Source: UKL13-2 sp031414695 | GTDB lineage: Bacteria > Pseudomonadota > Gammaproteobacteria > Burkholderiales > Usitatibacteraceae | Assembly: GCA_031414695.1 (NCBI GenBank) | Contig: JANNWG010000029.1 | Coordinates: forward strand, 62,001-126,000 | Length of the DNA stretch: 64,000 nt | Direction of reading: 5' to 3' | Part shown: positions 9,317 to 17,918 of the stretch, piece after piece | Position numbering within the stretch: the first letter of the stretch is position 1 | Layout of the letters: every line of letters starts with the position of its first letter | Program-made: the position numbers and the translations under genes | The notes under the pieces: generated by a model | What the model saw: the letters and a program-made list of their open reading frames with translations, nothing else | What the model was told of the DNA's origin: nothing | Database searches by the model: none

Positions 9317-10432
9317 TTAACCCAACCCCATCTTATCCCGCACAAACTGATGAAAATGCACCATGCCATCTTCATAAGGCGTTTGGTATGGGCCTTGTTC
9401 ATCGCGGTTTTCATTCCATAACAATTTACGGCCGTCGTTCATGCGTTGGCAGATTTCAGCGTCTTCAATTGCGGTTTCGGCATAAGCTTTTTGTTCGGCT
9501 TCGACAAATTCGCGTTCAAATAAAGCGATGTCTTCAGGGTAGTAATACTCGACAATATTGGTGCACTGCGCGGGTCCGCGCGGCAAGATAGTGGAGACGA
9601 TGAGCACATGCGGATACCACTCGACCATGATATTTGGATAAATGGTCAGCCAGATTGCCCCGTATTTTGGCGCGACACCGTTACTGTAATTGAGCACCAC
9701 GTCATGCCATTTTTGGTAAGTATCGGTGCCCGCGCGTGCGAGCTGATTTTTAACGCCCACGGCCTGCACGCTATACCACTCGCCGTATTCCCATTCGAGT
9801 GAGTCGCAATCAACGAATGCCCCCAAGCCTGGATGAAACGGCACCACGTGGTAATCCTCCAAATACACTTCAATAAATGTTTTCCAGTTGAAATTGTATT
9901 CGGTGACTTCGGCGCGGTCGAATACATAGCCAGAAAAATCCAGCTCTTTCATAAATTTGATGTTGGCTAAATCTGCAATGACCGGATGCGCGCCTTCAAA
10001 CAATAAACCATTCCAATTGGTGAGTGATTTTTTGTCTAAATGCAAACATGGCTGTTTATCAAAATGCGGCGCGCCGAGTAACGTGCCTTGATTGTCATAG
10101 GTCCAGCGATGCAACGGGCAAACAATATTGCCGCTCGCTAACGTGCCTTGACCGCTGAGCATCACCGCTTGGCGATGCCGACAAATATTGGAAATAAGAT
10201 CAACTGAATCACCGTTATTGACCAACGCCCAAGCACCTGCGCTGGCCTCAGTCACGCGATAGTTGTTAACGTTTGGCACCATTAGCTGATGGCCCACGTA
10301 ACGTGGAGCATGCTTAAACAAGCTGGCTTGCTCAGCGGCGTGAATAAGAGGATCAAAATACCAGCTAATAGGTAGCTGGGTTGTTGCTGTGAAGGGCATC
10401 GAGAGCTCGCGCTCGCCCAGTAGCTTGGACAT
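9317..10432 (-). CDS. Rieske 2Fe-2S aromatic ring-hydroxylating oxygenase alpha-type protein
   Basis: Rieske non-haem iron oxygenase of 371 residues. The 2Fe-2S cluster ligands are visible as Cys84-x-His86 (ICRHR) and Cys105-x2-His108 (CPLHRW). The mononuclear iron site is visible as His195 and His200 in EDYHVVPFHPG, with an Asp bridge two residues before the first His. These are the hallmarks of the alpha subunit, which hydroxylates aromatic, quaternary-amine or sterol-like substrates using electrons from a reductase. No reductase or beta subunit is adjacent, so the substrate cannot be assigned. The start ATG at 10432 is chosen because GGAGG stands 8 nt upstream; a TTG at 10447 is in frame but would include that SD. 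Confidence 0.88.
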   Translation of the reverse strand: MSKLLGERELSMPFTATTQLPISWYFDPLIHAAEQASLFKHAPRYVGHQLMVPNVNNYRVTEASAGAWALVNNGDSVDLISNICRHRQAVMLSGQGTLASGNIVCPLHRWTYDNQGTLLGAPHFDKQPCLHLDKKSLTNWNGLLFEGAHPVIADLANIKFMKELDFSGYVFDRAEVTEYNFNWKTFIEVYLEDYHVVPFHPGLGAFVDCDSLEWEYGEWYSVQAVGVKNQLARAGTDTYQKWHDVVLNYSNGVAPKYGAIWLTIYPNIMVEWYPHVLIVSTILPRGPAQCTNIVEYYYPEDIALFEREFVEAEQKAYAETAIEDAEICQRMNDGRKLLWNENRDEQGPYQTPYEDGMVHFHQFVRDKMGLG

Positions 10433-10698
10433 AGTCCTTACCTCCAATCAACACGTAGCTTCAAACTGCCGCGTCTTAACCAAAGTAAAAACAACACCCG
10501 GGTGATTGCAAAACTAGCTTTTAACTACGCTTGGCGCCATCCCGACAGGTCGCATTTTTTTGTTTCAATAAGGCTTGTATTTTGCCCAAAAATGGCTAAT
10601 TTCGCAACCATTTCAGTATGTTAGGCAAGATGGACGTGTTAGTGTGTGGCGATGTTATCCAACCGCCTCAAATGCAGTATTTAGCGAAAGTAATCAAC

Positions 10699-11271
10699 AT
10701 GTTCAATAAAATAATACACATTGCCATTTTTATATTGGCCACCGCCGCCCCTATTTCTCATGCACAAACCGCAAATGTTAGCGATGCGCGCGCGCAGTTT
10801 TTTATGACGTTAAAAAAATTATGCGGTACAACCTTTGAAGGCAAGATGACATTTCCCGTTGAGGGTCGTGATGATTTTGCGGGCAAATTGCTCGTCGCAA
10901 AGGTGGCAACTTGTAGCAATAACGAAATACGCGTGCCGTTTTTAGTCGGCAATGATCGTTCTCGTACATGGGTATTCACGCGCGCGGGCGATAGCCTACA
11001 ACTCAAACACGACCACCGCCATGCCGACGGCACGCCAGATGCAATCACCATGTACGGCGGTATGGCAACGCTAGCCGGCACAGCACGTGCGCAATCATTC
11101 GCCGCCGATGCTGACACCGCCAAACTCATCCCTGCCGCCGCCACAAACGTGTGGACAATTAGCTTGAGCGCAGATGGCACCATGCTTACCTACCATCTGA
11201 CACGTGATATGCAGCCGCGCTTCACGGCGGTGTTGACAATCGTGAAGCGTCTAGGCGGTCAAAAATACTAA
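10699..11271 (+). CDS. Secreted/periplasmic protein of unknown function
   Basis: A 190-residue protein with a clear signal peptide (MFNKIIHIAIFILATAAPISHA, cleavage after AHA). The mature domain is compact and contains two Cys residues (KKLCGTTF, VATCSNNE) that could form a disulfide, and conserved-looking FEGKMTFP and RSRTWVFTR stretches. I do not recognise the family with certainty; such proteins are common as single genes in Proteobacteria. ATG 10699 is preferred over the upstream in-frame ATG 10618 because the signal peptide begins there. Confidence 0.65.
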   Translation: MFNKIIHIAIFILATAAPISHAQTANVSDARAQFFMTLKKLCGTTFEGKMTFPVEGRDDFAGKLLVAKVATCSNNEIRVPFLVGNDRSRTWVFTRAGDSLQLKHDHRHADGTPDAITMYGGMATLAGTARAQSFAADADTAKLIPAAATNVWTISLSADGTMLTYHLTRDMQPRFTAVLTIVKRLGGQKY

Positions 11272-11424
11272 ACACCAGTAACAGCGGGCATATTGGCGCT
11301 TTTATGCTTGTAAATGCTCGTGGTTATTAGTGTTTTGTTAATAGTAATTGAAATTGCCAAACGTTTAACGTTGGCAAAAAAATGATGTCGCGTCTTAACG
11401 CCAAGCCTATGATAGATTGCCCCG

Positions 11425-12756
11425 ATGAATAGCGACCTCGTAGATAACGCCCACTTCGTTAAACGCTCACTCGCCAGCATTTGGCATCCGTGTACGCAGA
11501 TGAAGCATCACGAACAATTTCCGCTGGTGCCGATTAAATCCGCGCAAGGCGTGTGGTTGACCGATATGGAAGGTAAGCGCTATTTGGATGGTGTTTCTAG
11601 TTGGTGGGTGAATCTATTTGGGCATGCTAATCCACAGATTAACGCGGCAATCATCGCCCAGCTTAATACCTTAGAACACGCCATGTTGGCAGGTTTTACC
11701 CATGAGAGCGCGGTGGAATTAGCCGAACGTCTCGCCAAGCTCACGGGCTTAGGCCACACTTTTTTTGCTAGTGATGGCGCCTCTGCGGTGGAGATTGCGC
11801 TGAAGATGAGTTTTCATTATTGGCGCAATGTAGGTAAGCCCGCGAAGCAAAAATTTGTATCGCTATCAGGCAGCTATCACGGTGAAACCTTGGGTGCGCT
11901 GTCAGTGACTGACGTAGCGATTTTCAAAGATGTTTATCAGCCGCTACTCAACAATAATCTCATCACACCCGCGCCCACCACGACAACGCCGGATGATGGG
12001 CAGCCCTGTTGCGTGCACTGTGCGGATGAAGCCGCCGATAAGCTCGCCGCATTGTTGGCCGCGCGGCATGATGAAATCGCAGCCTTAATTCTTGAGCCAT
12101 TGGTGCAAGGTGCGGCAGGTATGCGAATGTATCACCCGCGCTATTTGCAGCGCGCGCGCGCACTTTGCAGTGAGTACCAAGTACATTTGATTGCGGATGA
12201 AATCATGACCGGCTTTGGTCGCACAGGCTCAATGTTCGCTTGGCAACAGAGTAAGGCGGCGCTGCCTGACTTTATGTGTTTGTCTAAGGGTATAACCGGT
12301 GGCTATTTGCCGCTTTCGTGCGTGCTCACAACCGATACTATTTATGCTGCGTTTTATGACGATAGCATTGCGCGCGGTTTTCTCCACTCACATTCTTATA
12401 CAGGTTCTGCACTAGCCTGCCGTGCAGCGTTGGCAACACTCGATATTTTTGCCGCTGATAACGTCATCGACACAAACAAACTAAATGCGGTCATCTTTAC
12501 TACGCTGTGTAAGCCTTTGCGCGAACATCCACGAGTGAAAAATTTTCGCCATCTGGGCATGATCTGGGCGTTTGATATTGAAGCGGCAGAGGCTAATTTT
12601 GCGCGGCAATTTTTTGCCGCGGCTCTAGCGCGCGGCTTATTACTTCGCCCTATTGGCAACACCGTTTATTTCATGCCGCCCTACATCATCACCGCCGACA
12701 TATTTAGCTGGATGGTTGAGGAGACGCTGGCCATTATCAATACACTAAACAAATGA
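11425..12756 (+). CDS. bioA: Adenosylmethionine-8-amino-7-oxononanoate aminotransferase
   Basis: PLP-dependent class III aminotransferase of the biotin pathway. It converts KAPA to DAPA using S-adenosylmethionine as amino donor. The N terminus SIWHPCTQMKHHE is the BioA-specific signature, as is the WVNLFGHANP block. The PLP lysine lies in CLSKGITGGYLPLS (about residue 285), and HSHSYTGSALACRAAL follows. Its 443 residues are the family length. No other bio genes are nearby, and bioA is instead coupled by a 4-nt overlap to dacB. Confidence 0.95.
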   Translation: MNSDLVDNAHFVKRSLASIWHPCTQMKHHEQFPLVPIKSAQGVWLTDMEGKRYLDGVSSWWVNLFGHANPQINAAIIAQLNTLEHAMLAGFTHESAVELAERLAKLTGLGHTFFASDGASAVEIALKMSFHYWRNVGKPAKQKFVSLSGSYHGETLGALSVTDVAIFKDVYQPLLNNNLITPAPTTTTPDDGQPCCVHCADEAADKLAALLAARHDEIAALILEPLVQGAAGMRMYHPRYLQRARALCSEYQVHLIADEIMTGFGRTGSMFAWQQSKAALPDFMCLSKGITGGYLPLSCVLTTDTIYAAFYDDSIARGFLHSHSYTGSALACRAALATLDIFAADNVIDTNKLNAVIFTTLCKPLREHPRVKNFRHLGMIWAFDIEAAEANFARQFFAAALARGLLLRPIGNTVYFMPPYIITADIFSWMVEETLAIINTLNK

Positions 12757-14225
12757 TAAAAATTATCGTAGCGCTTTTTGTCTGCACGCTTCTTCATTCG
12801 CTGCAAGCGGTAGCGCAGACCAAACAAACCACGATTCAAGGCTTACCCAATAACGTCACCGACGTATTTGTCAAAGCACAAGTGCCGCTTGAACAGGTGT
12901 CGATATTGGTGAAAGAAGTTGGCGCGACGGACGCGATTATTTCGCACAATATTGATAAGCCGATGAATCCAGCTTCCGTCATGAAACTTGTCACCACTTA
13001 TGCGGGCCTAGAGCTACTCGGCGCTGCGCACACATGGAAAACTGAGGTGTATGTCGCAGGGGAAATACGCGCGAGCACGCTAAAGGGCGACCTTATTTTG
13101 AAAGGCACTGGCGACCCTAAATTAACAGTGGAGCGTTTTTGGTTACTCTTAAAGCAGCTGCGCGAGCGCGGCTTACGCACCATCAATGGCGACTTGATAC
13201 TCGACAAAACATTTTTTGGTATTGCCGAGGCTGACCCCGCAAAATTTGACGGTGATGCCAGTCGCGCCTATAACGTCGTGCCCGATGCACTGTTGCTGAA
13301 TTTCAAAGCGATACGCTTTCAGTTTGCGCCTGCCATTGATGATCGTAGCGTGACGATTTCACCTGATGTAAAGCCAGCACAATTAGAAATTATTAACCGC
13401 ACTAAATTGGTGGACGCACCATGCGGCGATTGGCGTGAACGCATCAAAAGTGATATCCAAACCACGAGCCCGACAGAGCTTCGCATCACCTTTACGGGTA
13501 ATTATCCGCGTAGCTGCGGTGAGCATACATGGAATATTTCGTTGCTTGACCATGCAAGATTTGTTGGCGGTGTGTTTGCCAATATGTGGGCGGATGTTGG
13601 CGGCGTTTGGAAGGGTGCGGTTAAAGTTGCGCCGACACCAACTGAGGCCAAACTCATTGCCACCAGTGAGTCACCTTCGCTAAGTGATGTCATACGCGAT
13701 ATCAATAAGTATTCTAATAACGTCATGGCGCGCCAGCTGTATCTCACGCTTTCAGCCGAGGTTGATAAACAACCCGCAACGCCACAACGCTCGCTCGACA
13801 TCGTGCGCACTTGGCTTGCGCGTAAAAATATTGTGGCGCCAGAGTTGGTGATTGAGAACGGTTCGGGACTATCACGTATTGAACGTATTTCTGCCGCTAA
13901 TTTAGGCAAGCTGCTTGACGCCGCATGGCGTTCTGCGGTGATGCCAGAATTTATCTCGTCGATGTCGCTCGTCGGTATTGACGGCACATTTCGCCGCCGT
14001 GCTAGGGGGGATGTTGTCGCAGGACAAGCCCACATGAAAAGCGGCACCTTAAACGATGTACGCGCAATTGCCGGTTATGTACTGGCCGCCGATGAGCGCC
14101 GTTACATTATGGTGATGATGGCGAATCACAACAACGCCATTTTTACCCAAGCTGCGAAGGATGCACTACTGCAATGGGTGTATGCGCGCGCACTGCCGAC
14201 AATACCGCCGGTAGTAACTAACTAA
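12753..14225 (+). CDS. dacB: D-alanyl-D-alanine carboxypeptidase/endopeptidase (PBP4 type)
   Basis: Periplasmic class C low-molecular-mass penicillin-binding protein that trims or cleaves peptidoglycan cross-bridges (490 residues). It has an N-terminal signal peptide (residues 1-21, SLQAVAQ). The three active-site motifs are present: Ser75-x-x-Lys78 in MNPASVMKL, SNN in NKYSNNVMARQ, and the KTG-equivalent KSG in HMKSGTLND. It overlaps bioA by 4 nt and its 3' end overlaps the convergent Nudix-ThiE gene by 8 nt. Confidence 0.94.
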   Translation: MIKIIVALFVCTLLHSLQAVAQTKQTTIQGLPNNVTDVFVKAQVPLEQVSILVKEVGATDAIISHNIDKPMNPASVMKLVTTYAGLELLGAAHTWKTEVYVAGEIRASTLKGDLILKGTGDPKLTVERFWLLLKQLRERGLRTINGDLILDKTFFGIAEADPAKFDGDASRAYNVVPDALLLNFKAIRFQFAPAIDDRSVTISPDVKPAQLEIINRTKLVDAPCGDWRERIKSDIQTTSPTELRITFTGNYPRSCGEHTWNISLLDHARFVGGVFANMWADVGGVWKGAVKVAPTPTEAKLIATSESPSLSDVIRDINKYSNNVMARQLYLTLSAEVDKQPATPQRSLDIVRTWLARKNIVAPELVIENGSGLSRIERISAANLGKLLDAAWRSAVMPEFISSMSLVGIDGTFRRRARGDVVAGQAHMKSGTLNDVRAIAGYVLAADERRYIMVMMANHNNAIFTQAAKDALLQWVYARALPTIPPVVTN

Positions 14226-15216
14226 ACGTAGCGCGCATCATCGCGACTCCATGTGCGCCATGCGTAATGGCAGTGTCAAGATCGGCATAAGTCATGCCGC
14301 CAATGGCAAAAACGGGAAGGCTGGTGTTAGTCACCAAGGTCGTGAATGTGTTCCAACCGAGTGGCGGCGCATCAGCGTGCGATCGGGTTTCTTTTACGTG
14401 ACCTAGCACGGCGAAATCACATCGCAAATTAGCCGCGCGTTGCAAGTCGTCGCGATTGTGTGCGGATGCGCCGACCCAGGCGACATCAGGCCGAGTGTTG
14501 CAGTTCGCTAAATCTTGGCTGGTTAAATGTAGGCCGTTGGCGCCGACTGCATTTGCGAATGCTGCATCGCCATTCGCGCTATTGATTAAGACGATGGCGT
14601 TATATTCAGCGGCGACGGTGACGATTTCACGAGCAAAATCACGTAATTGTACGAGTGACATTGATTTTTCGCGAACTTGAATGAGGGTGCTTGCTGCGCT
14701 TGTAAACTCGCCATTCGGCGGGCGCTTTGGCGCAATATGGCGCCAAAGCGCCCGTAGATGTTCGAGATATGCTTTTATACCAACTTCGCTCGCATGCGTA
14801 ATTAGATAATGCTTAGGCAATGACAAGGCGTGAAATATCGGCAGGCAGCCAGGCAGTATGGGCGCAACGGTGAGCGCATTTAATCGCTGCCATTGAAATT
14901 GTTGGCCTTCCAATCCTGTTAGCCCGCGCTTGTCTGCGCCATGCCACGCGCCCACACGCCACGTGTGTAAGCGCACTGTGGCGTGCGGATACACCATGTT
15001 GAAACTAAACCAAGGCGAGCAATTGGTGATGACGATATTCAGTTCTTCGCGCAGCTCGCGTATGAGAGCTGCGCGTACTGATTCACCCGCCTCAATTTTG
15101 CCGCCAGGAAATTCCCAGTAACCCGCGTAGGGTTTGCCATCGGGACGAGAGGCGAGTAGGAATTCGCCGCTGGGTAATTGCAAAACGGCGACCGCGACAT
15201 CGGTGATTTTTTGCAT
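14218..15216 (-). CDS. Nudix hydrolase / thiamine-phosphate-synthase-like fusion
   Basis: Two-domain protein of 332 residues. Residues 1-130 are a MutT-type Nudix hydrolase with a complete Nudix box at about 38-60 (GGKIEAGESV...RELREEL), which cleaves nucleoside diphosphate derivatives such as 8-oxo-dGTP. Residues 150-332 are a ThiE/TenI-like TIM barrel (LVQLRDF, AVGANGLHLTSQDL, VGASAHN, FAVLGHVKETRSH, FAIGGM). The MutT-TenI fusion is a recurrent proteobacterial architecture. The ThiE active-site Arg/Lys set is only partly recognisable, so the barrel may not make thiamine phosphate. The linker contains a perfect 15-bp palindrome (14719-14754). Confidence 0.88.
   Translation of the reverse strand: MQKITDVAVAVLQLPSGEFLLASRPDGKPYAGYWEFPGGKIEAGESVRAALIRELREELNIVITNCSPWFSFNMVYPHATVRLHTWRVGAWHGADKRGLTGLEGQQFQWQRLNALTVAPILPGCLPIFHALSLPKHYLITHASEVGIKAYLEHLRALWRHIAPKRPPNGEFTSAASTLIQVREKSMSLVQLRDFAREIVTVAAEYNAIVLINSANGDAAFANAVGANGLHLTSQDLANCNTRPDVAWVGASAHNRDDLQRAANLRCDFAVLGHVKETRSHADAPPLGWNTFTTLVTNTSLPVFAIGGMTYADLDTAITHGAHGVAMMRATFS
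14719..14754. repeat. Perfect 15-bp inverted repeat in the Nudix-ThiE linker
   Basis: Arms CGGGCGCTTTGGCGC (14719-14733) and GCGCCAAAGCGCCCG (14740-14754) are exact inverted complements around a 6-nt loop. It lies within coding sequence, at the linker between the two domains (residues around ALWRHIAPKRPPN), and would form a very stable hairpin in mRNA or ssDNA. Confidence 0.85.
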
Positions 15217-15259
15217 GGGTGATGAGTTGGTAAGTGACTACTAGCGACCGTAATCCCCT

Positions 15260-16234
15260 CTAGCTCCCCTTTTTCAAAGTGGAGGACGGTTTGCGGTTAC
15301 GCGGTTTTGTAGAGACTTTTTTGACATTGACTGCAACGATCCGCGCTGGCGTACGCCCTGCATAATCACGCGCAAATTGATACGCAATGCGCCCACTGCG
15401 CCCGCCGCGTTCGAGCGCCCATAGCAGCGCTGCTTGACGAAAATGTGCGTCGTTAATTTTTTTCGTTTTGGGCGCGAGCGTAGTTACCCAGTGTCGTGCA
15501 ATTGCTAAATATTGATCTTGATCGAATGGGTAAAACGATAGCCACAACCCAAAGCGCTCCGACAGCGAAATTTTTTCTTCTGTGGTTTCGCCAGGATGAA
15601 TCTCACCATCCTCAGTATGTCTGGCTGCGGCATTTTCAGTCATTGATTCCGGCATGAGATGACGACGATTAGAGGTGGCATAGACCAAGATATTTTGCGC
15701 GGGTGCGGCTATGCCACCATCAAGTACAGACTTGAGCGCTTTATACGCAGAGTCATGCGCGTCGAACGATAAATCGTCAGCGAAGATAATAAATTTTTCA
15801 CTCCTGCTTGCAACTAGCGCGGCAATTTCGGGCAGATGAATTAAGTCAGCGCGATCAACTTCAATAATACGCAGGCCTTTTTTAGCGAATGTTGTGAGCA
15901 ATGCTTTAACAAGGGAAGATTTGCCCGTGCCGCGTGCGCCAGTCAGCAGCACATTATTCGCACTTTGTCCGGCAATAAATTGTTTGGTATTGGCGACTAA
16001 TCGTGATTTTTGTTCATCAATATCATGCAAGTCGTCGAGATGAATGATGTGTGTCGAGGCGATGGGAATAAGCGCGTACTGCGTGCCAAAAATACCCACA
16101 TCACGCTTTTGCCATTTATACGCGATGGCTTGCCAATTGTTGGTAGGCGGCGCGGGCAGTAATGCATCAATTTTGTCGATGAGTGCCTCTGCCTTATTGG
16201 CAATTTTCTCAAGCGCGGATAATTTTGAAAACAT
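15260..16234 (-). CDS. DUF815 family AAA+ ATP-binding protein
   Basis: P-loop ATPase of 324 residues, DUF815 family. The Walker A motif GARGTGKSS lies at residues 99-107. A Walker B-like FIIFADDLSFD segment follows near residue 150, and YATSNRRHLMPES (sensor-1-like Asn) near 185. The N terminus is helical and the C terminus is basic. Function is not established for the family; it is usually a stand-alone cytoplasmic protein. Its ATG overlaps the argJ stop by one base (TAATG), so the two genes are translationally coupled. Confidence 0.85.
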   Translation of the reverse strand: MFSKLSALEKIANKAEALIDKIDALLPAPPTNNWQAIAYKWQKRDVGIFGTQYALIPIASTHIIHLDDLHDIDEQKSRLVANTKQFIAGQSANNVLLTGARGTGKSSLVKALLTTFAKKGLRIIEVDRADLIHLPEIAALVASRSEKFIIFADDLSFDAHDSAYKALKSVLDGGIAAPAQNILVYATSNRRHLMPESMTENAAARHTEDGEIHPGETTEEKISLSERFGLWLSFYPFDQDQYLAIARHWVTTLAPKTKKINDAHFRQAALLWALERGGRSGRIAYQFARDYAGRTPARIVAVNVKKVSTKPRNRKPSSTLKKGS

Positions 16235-17463
16235 TAGCTTCGATAATCCGCGTTAATTTTGACGTAGTCATAAGAAAAATCACACGTCCATACTGTCGCA
16301 CTTTCGCTGCCGCGACCCAAGTCAACGCGTATGGTAATTTCCGCTTCCTTCATCACGCGCACACCATCTGCCTCAACATAGCTGGCGGCGCGCGCACCGT
16401 GCTCAGCGACCAATACATCGCTCAAATGAAGCGAAATTTTGTGTTGATCAAGATCATCAATACCCGCATAACCAACGGCAGCTAAGATGCGACCAAGGTT
16501 TGGATCAGAGGCAAAAAAAGCGGTTTTCACCAACGGTGAATGACCGATGGCCTTGGCAACTTTCATACATTCTTCACGCGATTTACCGCCGCGAATATTG
16601 ATCGTGATAAATTTTGTCGCCCCTTCGCCATCACGCACAATCGCCTGCGCTAATTGAATCGCGACTTGGTTTATCGCGGTTTGCAAAATGCCGTATTCGG
16701 CAGTGCCTTCGCCAACAATTTTTGGATGGTCTGCTTTGTTGGTCGCAATCAAAACAAACGAATCGTTGGTTGATGTATCGCCATCCACGGTAATGGAGTT
16801 AAACGACAACGTGGCCGCCTCGCGCACCATATCGCGCAATACATCCTCAGCCACACACGCGTCGGTAGCGATAAAACCCAGCATGGTCGCCATATTTGGC
16901 TGAATCATGCCAGCACCTTTGGCAATGCCGGTAATGGTGACCGTCTTGCCATAGAGCGTAATTTGCTGGCTGAGTGCTTTGGGCACGGTATCGGTGGTCA
17001 TGATGGCTTGTGCGGCTTCAAACCAATTGTCCGCCGCTAAATTTTCTATACACAGCGGCACGCCCGCCAAAATACGCGGCATCGGCAAGTGCTCCATGAT
17101 GACGCCGGTTGAGAATGGCAATACTTGCTCAGGCGCACAGCCAAGGGCTAACGCGACCGCATTTGCAGTGTCATGTGCATCGGTCATACCACGCTCACCC
17201 GTACCCGCGTTGGCGCAGCCGGTATTGACAATAATGGCGCGTTGATCGGCTCGCGCATGTAAGTGTGCGCGACAGACGATTACAGGAGCGGCGCAAAAGC
17301 GGTTTTGCGTAAATACACCTGCGGCAATACTGCCTTCATCCATTACCGCAATCAGCATGTCTTTACGGTTTGGTTTACGCACGTGCGCTTCGGCAATACC
17401 AAGACGAATGCCAGATACTGCGTGAAGACTAGCTTTAGTGGGGACAACATAATTAACGGCCAT
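16234..17463 (-). CDS. argJ: Bifunctional ornithine acetyltransferase / N-acetylglutamate synthase
   Basis: Arginine biosynthesis enzyme that transfers acetyl from N-acetylornithine to glutamate (409 residues). The protein self-cleaves before a conserved Thr, visible here as Thr193 in QPNMATMLGF, giving alpha and beta chains. Other family blocks are ITGIAKGAGMI, TVDGDTSTND and the C-terminal VRVMKEAEITIRVDLGRG. The start ATG at 17463 gives the normal N terminus (MAVNYVVP). It is divergent from the cupin gene and co-directional with the DUF815 ATPase. Confidence 0.95.
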   Translation of the reverse strand: MAVNYVVPTKASLHAVSGIRLGIAEAHVRKPNRKDMLIAVMDEGSIAAGVFTQNRFCAAPVIVCRAHLHARADQRAIIVNTGCANAGTGERGMTDAHDTANAVALALGCAPEQVLPFSTGVIMEHLPMPRILAGVPLCIENLAADNWFEAAQAIMTTDTVPKALSQQITLYGKTVTITGIAKGAGMIQPNMATMLGFIATDACVAEDVLRDMVREAATLSFNSITVDGDTSTNDSFVLIATNKADHPKIVGEGTAEYGILQTAINQVAIQLAQAIVRDGEGATKFITINIRGGKSREECMKVAKAIGHSPLVKTAFFASDPNLGRILAAVGYAGIDDLDQHKISLHLSDVLVAEHGARAASYVEADGVRVMKEAEITIRVDLGRGSESATVWTCDFSYDYVKINADYRS

Positions 17464-17519
17464 GGCGTACCTGAGTTTTGTTATTTATAAAATTAGGGGA
17501 ATCATGCAAAAATTATGGC

Positions 17520-17909
17520 ATGGAACCTGAAAAAACCACATCACACGTTACACATACGCAATACGAAAATATCCCCGCCTATGTGACCAAAGATGGCTCT
17601 ATTATTCGTGAGCTATTGCATCCGAATAGCAGTGCCACATGCAATCAAAGTTTGGCGGAGGCGATTGTGGAGGTTGGGCAGACGACCGTACTACATTGTC
17701 ACAATCTGACAGAAGAGATTTATCACATCACCCAAGGTGTGGGTTTAATGCGCCTGAGTGAGACGACATTCTCGGTGGCGGTGGGCGATAGCATTGTGAT
17801 TAAGCCCGGCACGCCGCATAACATCACCAATATAGGCGCTGATTCCTTAAAAATCTTGTGTGCATCATCGCCAGCGTATTCGCATGACGATACGGTGTTG
17901 TTAGATTAA
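17520..17909 (+). CDS. Cupin domain protein
   Basis: Small single-domain cupin of 129 residues. The two metal-binding cupin motifs are present: VLHCHNLTEEIYHITQGVGLM (His, His, Glu, His ligands) and GDSIVIKPGTPHNITNIG (second motif with His). Such proteins bind a metal and act as isomerases, dioxygenases or sugar-binding proteins; nothing here fixes the substrate. ATG 17520 is preferred to the ATG-less in-frame extension. It is followed after 9 nt by the MBOAT gene, so the two may be co-transcribed. Confidence 0.82.
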   Translation: MEPEKTTSHVTHTQYENIPAYVTKDGSIIRELLHPNSSATCNQSLAEAIVEVGQTTVLHCHNLTEEIYHITQGVGLMRLSETTFSVAVGDSIVIKPGTPHNITNIGADSLKILCASSPAYSHDDTVLLD

Positions 17910-17918
17910 ATAATCTCG

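Noticed and set aside
13502..14047. 181-codon minus-strand ORF opposite dacB
   Set aside because: Antisense shadow. dacB has all PBP motifs in its own frame, and the antisense protein shows no domain.
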